A stretch of 64,000 bases of DNA from an uncultured Sphingomonas sp. (GTDB taxonomy: Bacteria > Pseudomonadota > Alphaproteobacteria > Sphingomonadales > Sphingomonadaceae): positions 1-64,000 of the forward strand of contig NZ_CAJYHX010000008.1 in assembly GCF_913774285.1 (NCBI RefSeq). Direction: 5' to 3'. Position 1 is the stretch's first letter; every line of letters begins with the position of its first letter. Positions 25,075 to 33,813 of this stretch are shown piece by piece. The notes beneath the pieces are model-generated. The model was not told the origin of the DNA and ran no database searches. It was given only the letters and a program-made list of their open reading frames with translations. A program made the translations under genes and the position numbers.

Positions 25075-26135
25075 CCGCGATGCAGGGTCCGGGCATCTTC
25101 CTCGCCCAGTTTCTCGGCGACACCGCGCCGTTCGACACGCTCGACCATATGGCGGAGTGGGCCGCGGGGCTCGGCTATGTCGGGGTGCAGATCCCGTGCG
25201 ATCCGCGGCTGATCGATCTGAAACAGGCGGCCGAAAGCCAAGCCTATTGCGACGATCTCCGCGCCCGGCTCGACAAGTTCGGCATCCAGCCGACCGAGCT
25301 TTCGACCCACCTGCAGGGCCAGCTGGTCGCGGTGCACCCGGCCTACGACACGCTGTTCGACGGCTTCGCGCCGGCAGAGCTGCACGGCAAGCCCGCCGAG
25401 CGCCAGGCCTGGGCGGTCGAGCAGGTCAAGCTCGCCGCGCGCGCGAGCGGCCGGCTGGGGCTGAAGGCACATGCCACCTTCTCCGGCGCGCTGGCCTGGC
25501 CCTATGTCTATCCCTGGCCGCAGCGCCCCGCGGGCCTCGTCGAGGAAGCCTTCGCCGAACTCGCCCGCCGCTGGCTGCCGATCCTCGACGTGTTCGAGGA
25601 AGCCGGCGTCGACTGCGCCTATGAGATCCATCCCGGCGAGGACATTCATGACGGCGCTACGTGGGAGCGTTTCCTCGAGGCGGTGAACCATCACCCCCGC
25701 GCGCGCATCCTGTTCGATCCGTCGCATTATGTGCTGCAGCAGCTCGACTATCTCGACTTCATCGATCGCTATCACGATCGGATCTCGTGCTTCCATGTGA
25801 AGGACGCCGAGTTCAACCCGACCGGGCGCAGCGGTGTCTATGGCGGATACGAGAGCTGGGTGAACCGCGCCGGCCGCTTCCGCTCGACCGGCGACGGCCA
25901 GGTCGATTTCGTCGGCATCTTCAGCAAGCTCGCCCAGTATGGCTATCGCGGCTGGGCCGTGATCGAGTGGGAATGCGCGCTGAAGAACAGCGAGGACGGC
26001 GCCCGCGAAGGCGCGCCCTTCATCCGCGACCATATCATCCGCGTCACTGAGCGCGCCTTTGACGACTTCGCCTCGAGCGGCGTCGACAAGGCGGCGATCC
26101 GCAATCTGCTCGGGTTGGGAAGCCGCGACGCATGA
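25071..26135 (+). CDS. Cytoplasmic sugar phosphate isomerase/epimerase-type TIM barrel
   Basis: A 354-residue AP-endonuclease-2-fold protein with no signal peptide. Likely metal ligands appear in YEIHPGED (Glu), LFDPSHYV (Asp/His), CFHVKDAEF (His) and VIEWEC (Glu). The family includes ketose epimerases, inositol-pathway enzymes and the metal-dependent lyases and hydratases of 3-keto-sugar metabolism. It overlaps the transporter and the Gfo/Idh/MocA gene by ATGA at both ends. It probably works with the next gene product on the imported sugar; the exact reaction is unproven. Confidence 0.82.
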   Translation: MTAMQGPGIFLAQFLGDTAPFDTLDHMAEWAAGLGYVGVQIPCDPRLIDLKQAAESQAYCDDLRARLDKFGIQPTELSTHLQGQLVAVHPAYDTLFDGFAPAELHGKPAERQAWAVEQVKLAARASGRLGLKAHATFSGALAWPYVYPWPQRPAGLVEEAFAELARRWLPILDVFEEAGVDCAYEIHPGEDIHDGATWERFLEAVNHHPRARILFDPSHYVLQQLDYLDFIDRYHDRISCFHVKDAEFNPTGRSGVYGGYESWVNRAGRFRSTGDGQVDFVGIFSKLAQYGYRGWAVIEWECALKNSEDGAREGAPFIRDHIIRVTERAFDDFASSGVDKAAIRNLLGLGSRDA

Positions 26136-27277
26136 TCCGGCACCCGCTGAAACTCGGCATGGTCGGCGGCGGCGAAGGCGCGTTCATCGGTGCCGTGCAC
26201 CGCATGGCGGCAGCGCTCGACGGCGACTGGCGGCTGACCGCCGGCGCGTTCAGCACCGATGCCGGCAAGAACGCGCGCACCGGCGACCTGCTCGGGCTCG
26301 ATCCGGCGCGGGTCTATGCGACCTATGATGCGATGCTCGCTTGCGAGGCCGCGCTGCCGGAAAACGAGCGCATCGACGCGGTGGCGATCGTCACCCCGAA
26401 CCACCTCCACGCCCCCGTCGCCATCGCCGCGCTGAACGCGGCCTTCCACGTTTTCTGCGAGAAGCCGATGGCGATGAACAGCGACGAGGCCCGCGCCATC
26501 GCCGCCGCTGCGCGAGACAGCGGCAAGCAGTTCGCCCTCGCCTTCACCTATAGCGGCTATCCGCTGGTCGAGGAGGCGCGGGCTCGCGTGGCCCGCGGCG
26601 ATTTCGGCGCGATCCGGCTGGTGCAGGTGGAATATATCCAGGGCTGGCTGAGCGGTTCGCTCGACACCGAAGGCAACAAGCAGGCCGAGTGGCGCACCGA
26701 TCCTGCGCGCGCCGGTCTCGGCGGCTGCCTCGGCGACATCGGCACCCACGCTTTCCACCTGGCCGAGCTGGTCTCCGGCCTGCGCGTCGAGACGCTTTCC
26801 GCCGAACTCGCCACCCATGTCCCGGGCCGGCGCCTGGATGACGACGTCAGCGCGCTGCTCCGCTTCGAGGGCGGCGCACGCGGCACGCTCAAGGCGACCC
26901 AAGTTGCCGCCGGCGAGGAAAACGGCCTCCGCCTGCGCATCCATGGCGAACGCGGCGGCCTCGAATGGGCGCAGATGGAGCCCAACACGCTCACCTTGCG
27001 CTGGCTCGATCGGCCGGCGGAGATTCTGCGTGCAGGTGGCCCCGGCCTTGGCCCGAGCACCACGCCTTTGCTGCGTACACCTGCCGGACATCCGGAAGGC
27101 TATATCGAAGCGTTTGCAAACCTTTATCGTGGATTCGCGCGCATTGTTCGCGGCGATTCGGCCCAAGTGCCGGGCGTCGCGGACGGGCTGCGGACGATGG
27201 CCTTTGTCGAGGCGATGATCGCCAATGCCAAGGCCGACACCAAATGGACCGAGATCGTAACCGGAGAGCGTAGATGA
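26132..27277 (+). CDS. Gfo/Idh/MocA-family NAD(P)-dependent sugar oxidoreductase
   Basis: A 381-residue cytoplasmic enzyme. The Rossmann start is KLGMVGGGEGAFIGAVH, and the family motif FCEKPMAMNSDEA supplies the catalytic-lysine region; GDIGTHAFHLAELV is the substrate-side motif. In a 3-keto-sugar pathway such an enzyme would reduce the C3 ketone back to the hydroxyl, or interconvert epimers. It is coupled to both neighbours by ATGA overlaps. Substrate inferred from context only. Confidence 0.87.
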   Translation: MIRHPLKLGMVGGGEGAFIGAVHRMAAALDGDWRLTAGAFSTDAGKNARTGDLLGLDPARVYATYDAMLACEAALPENERIDAVAIVTPNHLHAPVAIAALNAAFHVFCEKPMAMNSDEARAIAAAARDSGKQFALAFTYSGYPLVEEARARVARGDFGAIRLVQVEYIQGWLSGSLDTEGNKQAEWRTDPARAGLGGCLGDIGTHAFHLAELVSGLRVETLSAELATHVPGRRLDDDVSALLRFEGGARGTLKATQVAAGEENGLRLRIHGERGGLEWAQMEPNTLTLRWLDRPAEILRAGGPGLGPSTTPLLRTPAGHPEGYIEAFANLYRGFARIVRGDSAQVPGVADGLRTMAFVEAMIANAKADTKWTEIVTGERR

Positions 27278-27639
27278 AGTTCTGGATGGCACTTGCCGCA
27301 ACCGCGGCGCTGACGGCGAGCGCGCCCGCCTGGGCGCAGACCGCCGCCCCGCCCGCCTTTGCCGCGTGCAAGGCGTGCCACACCGTGGAGAAGGGCGGCA
27401 AGAACGGCGTCGGCCCCAACCTCAACGGCGTGGTCGGCCGCCCGGCGGCCTCGGCGCCCGGCTTCAACTATTCGACGGCGCTCAAGAATTCCAAGCTGAC
27501 CTGGGACCCGGCGACGCTCGACCAGTTCATCGCCGCGCCGATGAAGAAGGTGCCGGGCACCCGCATGCCGATCGGCATGGCCGATCCCGCCAAGCGCCAG
27601 CAGATCATCGCGTACCTCAAGGCGATGAGCGGCAAATGA
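27274..27639 (+). CDS. Class I cytochrome c, periplasmic
   Basis: A 121-residue protein with a Sec signal (cut near AWAQT). The haem-binding motif is CKACH and the distal Met ligand is probably in GTRMPIGM. Its place in an operon with a GMC flavoprotein and a subunit-3 protein suggests that it takes electrons from that dehydrogenase and passes them to the respiratory chain, like the cytochrome subunit of FAD-dependent glucose/glucoside dehydrogenases. It overlaps both neighbours by ATGA. Confidence 0.9.
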   Translation: MKFWMALAATAALTASAPAWAQTAAPPAFAACKACHTVEKGGKNGVGPNLNGVVGRPAASAPGFNYSTALKNSKLTWDPATLDQFIAAPMKKVPGTRMPIGMADPAKRQQIIAYLKAMSGK

Positions 27640-28538
27640 GCGTGACGCGCCGCACCGTATTGGCCGGCGCGACGGCGATGCCCCTGGTGGCATCCTCGGC
27701 GCGGGGTCAGTCGAATGCGGCGCGTTTCTCGCTCCATTTCGCGCCGCACGAGGGCAGCTTCGCCAGCCGGGGCAACCGGCTGGAGCAGATCGCCTTCGCC
27801 GCCGACCAGGGTTTCACCGCCTGGGAGGATAACGAGGCCGCCACCCGCCCGGTCGACGAGCAGGTAGCGATGGCCAAGGCGCTGTCCAGCCGCGGCATGA
27901 CGATGGGCGTGTTCGTCGCCTCGATGCCCAAATGGGGGAAGTCGCGCCCGATCCTGGGCGCGAACGACGGTGCCGAGCGCGAGGCGTTCCTGGCCGATAT
28001 CCGCGCGTCAATCGACGTCGCCAAGCGGCTGAACGCCACGCGAATGACGGTGGTGACCGGCTTCCTGGATCCCAAGGTGCCGCTCGACATCCAGACCGCG
28101 CGCGTGATCGACCTGATGCGCCGCGCAGGCGATCTCGTCGCGCCGCACGGGATGGCGCTGGTGATGGAGCCGCTCAACACCCGCACCAACCATCCGGGCG
28201 TCTACATGCAGAGCATCGCGCAGGGCTATGCAGTGGCGCGCGGGGCGAATAGCCCCGGGGTGAAGATCCTCGCCGATCTCTATCACGAGCAGATCCAGTC
28301 CGGAAACCTGATCCCGGCGCTCGACACCTGCTGGAGCGAGATCGGCTATATCCAGTTCGGCGACAATCCCGGCCGCAACGAGCCGGGCACCGGCGAAATC
28401 AATTTCACCAATATCGTCCGCTGGCTGCGCGAGCGGAAATATGCCGGCACGATCGGCATGGAACATGGCAATTCGGTCAAAGGGCGCGCGGGCGAGGAGC
28501 GGCTGATCGCCGCCTATCGCACGATCGACGCCGTCTGA
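27636..28538 (+). CDS. Tat-exported hydroxypyruvate-isomerase-like TIM barrel
   Basis: A 300-residue AP-endonuclease-2-fold protein with a twin-arginine signal (MSVTRRTVLAGATAMPL, cut near SSARG), hence periplasmic. Metal-ligand candidates are in LVMEPLN (Glu), ILADLYHEQ (Asp/His), YIQFGDNPGRNEPG and GMEHGNS. The start at 27636 overlaps the cytochrome stop by ATGA; the open frame upstream is only overlap with the cytochrome gene. Its export with the dehydrogenase parts suggests that it acts on the oxidised sugar before import. Confidence 0.82.
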   Translation: MSVTRRTVLAGATAMPLVASSARGQSNAARFSLHFAPHEGSFASRGNRLEQIAFAADQGFTAWEDNEAATRPVDEQVAMAKALSSRGMTMGVFVASMPKWGKSRPILGANDGAEREAFLADIRASIDVAKRLNATRMTVVTGFLDPKVPLDIQTARVIDLMRRAGDLVAPHGMALVMEPLNTRTNHPGVYMQSIAQGYAVARGANSPGVKILADLYHEQIQSGNLIPALDTCWSEIGYIQFGDNPGRNEPGTGEINFTNIVRWLRERKYAGTIGMEHGNSVKGRAGEERLIAAYRTIDAV

Positions 28539-28552
28539 GGGGAGAGAGAAGC

Positions 28553-29383
28553 ATGTCGAGACGCACACAGGTGCTGCTCGCGGGTCTGGCGGTGCTTGCC
28601 GCCACGCCCGCCGCGGCACAGGAAAAGCCGGGGTTCAAGGATACCCCGATCCTGCCGGGCGGCGGGAACTGGCACGTCCATGATTCAGACCGCCCCTACC
28701 CGACCGTCGTCACCCCCGCAGCGCAGCCCGGCGGCGCGCCCTCGGACGCCATCGTGCTGTTCGACGGCCGCTCGCTCGACGCCTGGACCGCGCAGCGCAA
28801 GCTGTGGCCGGTGGCGAACGGCGTGCTCACCGTGCCGACCCGCGCGAGCAGCGGCGGCGAGAATGCGCTGATCACCAAGCAGAATTTCGGCGACGTCCAG
28901 CTCCACCTGGAGTTCCGCTCGCCCAATCCGCCGACCAAGAGCTCGCAGGATCGCGGCAACAGCGGCATCTGGTTCATGCAGCGCTACGAGATCCAGATTC
29001 TCGACGGCTATCAGAACCCCACTTATGCCGACGGCACGGTGGGCGGGGTCTATGGCTGGAAGCCCCCGCTGGTGAACCCGTCGCGCAAGCCCGGCGAGTG
29101 GCAGAGCTACGACATCGTCTTCGAGCGCCCCCGCTTCGCCGCCGACGGCAAGCTGCTGCGCCCGGCCTATATCACCGCCTTCCTCAACGGCGTGCTGGTG
29201 CAGAACCACCAGGCGATGCTCGGCACCACCAACTGGCGTCATGTCGCCGAATATACCGCGCATGCCGATGCCCTGCCGATTCAGCTGCAGGACCATGACT
29301 CGCCGGTGTCATTCCGCAACATCTGGGTGCGCCCGCTGCCAGAAAGCGCAATCGCGCAGGACCTTCCGGGAGACCGCAAATGA
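28553..29383 (+). CDS. Exported DUF1080 protein (3-keto-glycoside-cleaving family)
   Basis: A 276-residue protein with a Sec signal peptide (cut near PAAAQE) and a concanavalin-like DUF1080 domain: IVLFDGRSLDAW, FGDVQLHLEFR, GNSGIWFMQRYEIQILD, and PIQLQDHDSPVSFRNIWVR at the end. DUF1080 is now known to include enzymes that act on 3-keto-disaccharides or glycosides. A GGGGAGAG ribosome site precedes the ATG after a 14-bp gap. In this operon it is the best candidate for splitting the 3-keto-glycoside made by the GMC enzyme. Confidence 0.85.
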   Translation: MSRRTQVLLAGLAVLAATPAAAQEKPGFKDTPILPGGGNWHVHDSDRPYPTVVTPAAQPGGAPSDAIVLFDGRSLDAWTAQRKLWPVANGVLTVPTRASSGGENALITKQNFGDVQLHLEFRSPNPPTKSSQDRGNSGIWFMQRYEIQILDGYQNPTYADGTVGGVYGWKPPLVNPSRKPGEWQSYDIVFERPRFAADGKLLRPAYITAFLNGVLVQNHQAMLGTTNWRHVAEYTAHADALPIQLQDHDSPVSFRNIWVRPLPESAIAQDLPGDRK

Positions 29384-29943
29384 ACATCGACCGTCGCGCC
29401 GCGCTCACCGGCGTGCTCGCCCTGTTCGGGGCGGGCGTGTTCGCCCCCATCGCCCGCGCCGCGCAGATGACCGCGACGCAGATGATCCAGGAGGGACCGC
29501 CCAGCGTCGCCGTGTTCAGCCCCGCCCAGCGCGCGCTGATGACCGCGCTCAGCGAGCGGGTGATCCCCACGACTGACACGCCGGGCGCGATCGCCGCGGG
29601 CGTGCCCGCCTTCATCGAAAAGCTGCTCGCAGATTGGGCGATGCCAGACGATCGCGTGCCGATCGTCGCCGGGCTCGACGCGATCGAGGCGCGCTCGCAG
29701 CAGGATTACAAGGTCTCGGCCGCCAAGGCGACGCCGGCGCAGCAGGACGCGCTGCTCACCCTGGCGATGAACGGCCAGATCGCGGGCGGCAAGACCTTCT
29801 TCGAGGCGTTCCGCCAGCTGGTGATCACGGGGTACTATACCTCGGAGATCGGCATCACCCAGGAACGCGAATATCTGCCGGTGCCGGGCGAATATAACGG
29901 CGCCTTCCCCTATTCCCAGGTCAACAAGGTGTACAGCGCATGA
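29380..29943 (+). CDS. Gluconate 2-dehydrogenase subunit 3-type protein
   Basis: A 187-residue small subunit with a twin-arginine-like signal (NIDRRAALTGVLALFGAGVF, cut near IARAA). The body contains SPAQRALMTALSERVIPTTDTPGA and FFEAFRQLVITGYYTSEIG, hallmarks of the family. In related FAD dehydrogenases this subunit carries the Tat signal for the whole complex and helps the large subunit mature. The GMC gene two positions downstream lacks a signal, which fits that role. It overlaps neighbours on both sides by ATGA. Confidence 0.87.
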   Translation: MNIDRRAALTGVLALFGAGVFAPIARAAQMTATQMIQEGPPSVAVFSPAQRALMTALSERVIPTTDTPGAIAAGVPAFIEKLLADWAMPDDRVPIVAGLDAIEARSQQDYKVSAAKATPAQQDALLTLAMNGQIAGGKTFFEAFRQLVITGYYTSEIGITQEREYLPVPGEYNGAFPYSQVNKVYSA

Positions 29944-30785
29944 TGATCACCCGTCGTACCCTGCTCGCCGGTGCCGGCGGCGTCACCGCCCTCGCGCTGA
30001 TGGATCGCCTGATCCCGCAGGCCTTCGCCGCGCAGATCCCCGCGGTCGGCATCCAGCTCTACACCGTCCGCGACATCTTCCAGAAGGATCCGGTCGGCAC
30101 ACTCAATGCGATCGCCAAGATCGGTTATCGCGAGATCGAGTTCGGCGGGGGCGGCTATGACAGCATGGACCCGGCGATGCTGCGCGCCACGATGGACAAG
30201 GCAGGGCTTCGCTGCCCGTCGCTCCACATCGGCTATGACGCGCTGCTCGGCCAGTTCGACAAGTCGGTGGCGATGGCCCGCACCCTCGGCGCCAAGACGG
30301 TAATCCTGCCCTACATGACCGACGAGCACCGCACCGAGGCGGGCTGGAACGCCGCGCTGCCGAATTTCAGCAAGTTCGCCCGCGACCTCAAGAAGGCCGG
30401 CTTCGACTTCGCCTATCACAACCATGATTTCGAGTTCACCAACAAGCCTGGCGGCGTGAGCCTATACGACCGGTTCCTCAAGGAAACCGACCCCGCGCTG
30501 GTGAAGGTGGAGCTCGACCTCTACTGGGCCAAGCGTGCAGGCCAGGATCTGGGCGCGCTGATCGACCGGCTCGGCAACCGGCTCTATTCCTACCACGTCA
30601 AGGACATGCGCCCCGATGGCAAGATGACCGCGGTGGGCACCGGCACGATCGACTTCGCAGCGCTGTTCAAGCGTCCGTCCAGCGCGCATGTCCGCCACTT
30701 CTATGTCGAGAATGACGAGGCGCCCGCGCCCTATCTTCCGGACATCACCACCAGCTTCAAGACGCTGCAGGCGCTGCGCTTCTAA
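29940..30785 (+). CDS. Second Tat-exported sugar isomerase/epimerase-type TIM barrel
   Basis: A 281-residue protein with a twin-arginine signal (MITRRTLLAGAGGVTAL, cut near AFAAQ). AVGIQLYTVRD, YREIEFGG, FAYHNHDFEF, LVKVELDLYWAKRAG, YHVKDM and YVENDEA give the usual His/Glu/Asp metal ligands of the AP-endonuclease-2 fold. It is the third TIM barrel of the operon and the second predicted periplasmic one. The start could be 29940 or the next ATG at 29943. It may be a lyase, hydratase or epimerase partner of the DUF1080 enzyme. Confidence 0.83.
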   Translation: MMITRRTLLAGAGGVTALALMDRLIPQAFAAQIPAVGIQLYTVRDIFQKDPVGTLNAIAKIGYREIEFGGGGYDSMDPAMLRATMDKAGLRCPSLHIGYDALLGQFDKSVAMARTLGAKTVILPYMTDEHRTEAGWNAALPNFSKFARDLKKAGFDFAYHNHDFEFTNKPGGVSLYDRFLKETDPALVKVELDLYWAKRAGQDLGALIDRLGNRLYSYHVKDMRPDGKMTAVGTGTIDFAALFKRPSSAHVRHFYVENDEAPAPYLPDITTSFKTLQALRF

Positions 30786-30817
30786 ACCAACAACACTCCC
30801 TGGGAGAGGGACACAAA

Positions 30818-32491
30818 ATGGCTGCAACCAACAGGTTCGATGCGATCGTCATCGGCTCCGGCGTAAGCGGCGGCTTCGCTGCCAAGGAACTGACCCAAAA
30901 GGGCCTCCGCGTGCTGATGCTCGATCGCGGCCGCATGGTCGAGCATGGCGAGGACTATCCGTATGACGGCAAGCCCGCCTATGAGGTGCCCGCGCACAAC
31001 ATCATGCCCAAGCCGCTGCAGGAGCGCGATTATTTCATCGCCAAGCGCGGCTATGTGCAGCCCAGCAGCATGGGCTTCTACAATAACGACCGCATGAACC
31101 CCTATGCCTTCGACGAGGGCAGCAAATTCTACTGGATCCGCCCCGGCGCGGTCGGCGGCAAGTCGCTGATCTGGGGCCGGTGGAGCTTCCGCTGGGCGCC
31201 CGAGGATTTCGAGGCGAACAAGCGCGAGGGCGTGGATGGCGCCTGGCCGATCGGCTATGACGACATCGCGCCGTGGTACGCCAAGGTCGAGGATTATATC
31301 GGCGTCTCGGGCTCGCGCGAGAACCTGCCCTATCTACCCGACAGCAACTTCCAGCCGCCGATGCCGATGAACGTCGCCGAGAAGTGGCTGAAGGAACGGC
31401 TGGAGTCCAAGTTCCCCGGCCGCAAGCTGATCAACACCCGTCTGTCCAACATGACCGAGGACAAGCCGGACCAGGGCCGCACCAAGTGCCAGTTCCGCAA
31501 CCAGTGCGGCAATGGCTGCTCGTTCGGCGCCTATTTCTCGACCCAGGCGGTCACCCTCCCCGCTGCGCGCGCGACAGGCAAGCTGACGCTCCAGTCGGAC
31601 GCGGTGGTGACCAACATCGAATATGACGCGGCCAAGAAGCGCGTCACCGGCGTGCGCTATGTCGATGCCAAGACCGGCCAGGCGCAGGTGGTGAACGCCG
31701 ATCTCGTCTTCCTCTGCGCCTCGGCGATGGGATCGAACCAAATCCTGCTCAACTCGCGCGCGCCGGGCAGCGAGCGCAGCCATTTCGACAGCAGCGGCAC
31801 GCTGGGCCGCTATGTCATGGACCATATCTTCCGCGTCGGCATCGACGGGGAGATTCCGGGCATGACCGACCTGATCGAATATGGCCGGCGCCCCGGCGGC
31901 GTCTATATCCCCCGCTTCCGCAACATCGGCGGCGAGGAAGGCGTCGGCTTCAAGCGCGGCTATGGCTATCAGGGCAGCGCCTGGCGCCAGCCGGCGGGCC
32001 CGGTCGGCTTCGGTGCCGAGATGAAGCACGGCATGCGCCGCTACGGCCCCTGGCGGTTCAGCATGGGCGCGTTCGGCGAGTGCCTGCCCTACAAGGACAA
32101 CCGCGTCTCGCTCCACCCCAGCAAGGTCGATCGCTTCGGGGTGCCGCTGATGCGCTTCGACGTGACCTTCCGCGAGAACGAGCTGAAGCTGATCGCCGAC
32201 GCCAAGGTGCAGGGCGAGGCGATGCTGCGCGCAGCCGGCTTGCAGAACGTGACGAGCAACGAGGGCGAGCATGTCCCCGGCGACGCCATCCACGAAATGG
32301 GCGGCGCGCGCATGGGCGCGGACCCGCGCACTTCGGTGCTCAACGGCTTCAGCCAGGCGCACGACGCCCCCAACCTCTACGTCACCGACGGCGCCCAGAT
32401 GGCCTCGGCCTCCTGCGTCAATCCGTCGCTGACCTTCATGGCGCTGACGATGCGCGCCGCGGACCATGCGGTGAAGCAGCTGCGCGGGTGA
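30818..32491 (+). CDS. GMC flavoprotein, catalytic subunit of a sugar/glucoside 3-dehydrogenase-type enzyme
   Basis: A 557-residue FAD oxidoreductase. The FAD motif is IVIGSGVSGGFAAKEL at the N-terminus, and GAVGGKSLIWGRWSFRW follows. The C-terminal catalytic pair fits His492 (IHEMGGARMG) and Asn535 (SCVNPSLTF), 43 residues apart as usual. Cys224, Cys230 and Cys234 form a cluster resembling the iron-sulfur site of bacterial FAD glucose dehydrogenases. No signal peptide is present, so export probably depends on the subunit-3 partner. A GGGAGAGGG ribosome site precedes the ATG. It would oxidise a sugar hydroxyl, probably C3, and feed electrons to the operon cytochrome. Confidence 0.88.
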   Translation: MAATNRFDAIVIGSGVSGGFAAKELTQKGLRVLMLDRGRMVEHGEDYPYDGKPAYEVPAHNIMPKPLQERDYFIAKRGYVQPSSMGFYNNDRMNPYAFDEGSKFYWIRPGAVGGKSLIWGRWSFRWAPEDFEANKREGVDGAWPIGYDDIAPWYAKVEDYIGVSGSRENLPYLPDSNFQPPMPMNVAEKWLKERLESKFPGRKLINTRLSNMTEDKPDQGRTKCQFRNQCGNGCSFGAYFSTQAVTLPAARATGKLTLQSDAVVTNIEYDAAKKRVTGVRYVDAKTGQAQVVNADLVFLCASAMGSNQILLNSRAPGSERSHFDSSGTLGRYVMDHIFRVGIDGEIPGMTDLIEYGRRPGGVYIPRFRNIGGEEGVGFKRGYGYQGSAWRQPAGPVGFGAEMKHGMRRYGPWRFSMGAFGECLPYKDNRVSLHPSKVDRFGVPLMRFDVTFRENELKLIADAKVQGEAMLRAAGLQNVTSNEGEHVPGDAIHEMGGARMGADPRTSVLNGFSQAHDAPNLYVTDGAQMASASCVNPSLTFMALTMRAADHAVKQLRG

Positions 32492-32548
32492 ACCAAGGGA
32501 GCGCGCCCGTGAGGGCGCGCTCCGCTTCGGATCAGAATTTCAAGAAAC

Positions 32549-32623
32549 TGGCTGGGGCGGGAGGATTCGAACCTCCGAATGACGGTACCAAAAACCGTTG
32601 CCTTACCACTTGGCGACGCCCCA
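32549..32623 (-). tRNA. tRNA-Gln (TTG)
   Basis: 75 nt including an encoded CCA. The minus strand folds with acceptor TGGGGCG / CGCCCCA, anticodon loop TTTTGGT (anticodon TTG) on an ACGGT/ACCGT stem, and a T-arm GGAGGTTCGAATCCTCC. It matches bacterial tRNA-Gln closely. Confidence 0.95.
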
Positions 32624-32646
32624 ACGGGAAGCGGGCTTATAAAGCT

Positions 32647-33744
32647 TCAGAACAGACGTTCAAGCCACCCGTGCGGATCCGGTGCCACGCCGCGCTGGAT
32701 TCCCACGAGCTGCTCGCGCAGCCGCTCGGTGAGCAGGCCCGGGCCGCCATTGCCGATCTGGAACTCGAAGCCCTGCCCCCGCACCGCGCCGATCGGCGTC
32801 ACCACCGCGGCGGTACCACAGGCGAAGGCCTCGCGCAGGCGGCCGCTCTTGGCGTCCTCGCGCCACTTGTCGATCGAATAGCGCTCCTCGCGCACATCGA
32901 CGCCCGCCCCGCGCGCCAGCGTGATCAGCGATTCGCGCGTGATGCCCGGCAGGATCGTGCCCGAGAGCGGCGGGGTCGCGATTGACCCATCATCGAACAC
33001 GAAGAACACGTTCATGCCGCCCAGCTCCTCGACATATCGGTTCTCCACCGCGTCGAGGAACACCACCTGGTCGCAGCCCTGGCGGATCGCCTCGGCCTGG
33101 GCGACCAGGCTGCCGGCATAGTTGCCGCCACACTTGGCTGCACCCGTGCCGCCCGGTGCCGCGCGGGTGTAATGGTCGGACACCCACAGGGTCACCGAGG
33201 GCGCGCCGCCCTTGAAATAGGCGCCCGCGGGCGAGGCAATGACGAGGTAAAGATACTCGCTCGCCGGCTTGACGCCGAGAAAGGTCTCGCTCGCGAACAT
33301 GAAGGGGCGGAGATACAGCGAGGCGCCCTCGCCTTCGGGGATCCAGTCGCGATCGGCCTTCACCAGCGCGCGGATGGAGCTGAGGAACAGGTCCTCCGGC
33401 AGCGGCGTCATCGCCATGCGCTCGGCGGATTCGCGGAAGCGGCGGGCATTCTCGCGGGGGCGGAAGAGCCCCGCGCCGCCATCGGGCAGGCGATAGGCCT
33501 TGAGGCCTTCGAAAATCTCCTGCGCATAATGGAGCACCGCGCAAGCGGGGTCGATCTGGAGCGGCGCATAGGGCTGGATGCGCGCATCGTGCCAGCCCTT
33601 GTCGGCCGAATAGCGGATCACCGCCATGTGATCGGTAAATACCTTGCCGAAGCCGGGGTTCGCGAGGATCGTCGCGCGCTCGTCGCGCTCACGCGGGTTG
33701 GTGTGGGCTTCGAATTCGAAATCCAGGATCGTCGCGTCTTCCAT
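32647..33744 (-). CDS. ilvE: Branched-chain amino acid aminotransferase
   Basis: A 365-residue PLP enzyme that transfers amino groups between 2-oxoglutarate/glutamate and Val, Leu or Ile. The PLP lysine lies in GTGAAKCGGNYAGSL; VLHYAQEIFEGLKAYR and LYLRPFMFA match the long, group II type. EELGGMNVFFVF is another signature. The ATG at 33744 follows a GTG at 33747 that could also start translation. It is divergent from a MarR regulator, which may or may not control it. Confidence 0.94.
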   Translation of the reverse strand: MEDATILDFEFEAHTNPRERDERATILANPGFGKVFTDHMAVIRYSADKGWHDARIQPYAPLQIDPACAVLHYAQEIFEGLKAYRLPDGGAGLFRPRENARRFRESAERMAMTPLPEDLFLSSIRALVKADRDWIPEGEGASLYLRPFMFASETFLGVKPASEYLYLVIASPAGAYFKGGAPSVTLWVSDHYTRAAPGGTGAAKCGGNYAGSLVAQAEAIRQGCDQVVFLDAVENRYVEELGGMNVFFVFDDGSIATPPLSGTILPGITRESLITLARGAGVDVREERYSIDKWREDAKSGRLREAFACGTAAVVTPIGAVRGQGFEFQIGNGGPGLLTERLREQLVGIQRGVAPDPHGWLERLF

Positions 33745-33813
33745 CACTCGGTCTTTCTCGTCCCCAGAGCCTCGGGTTGCGCAGGACTAGGCGCGGTGGC
33801 AGAAACGGTCAAC

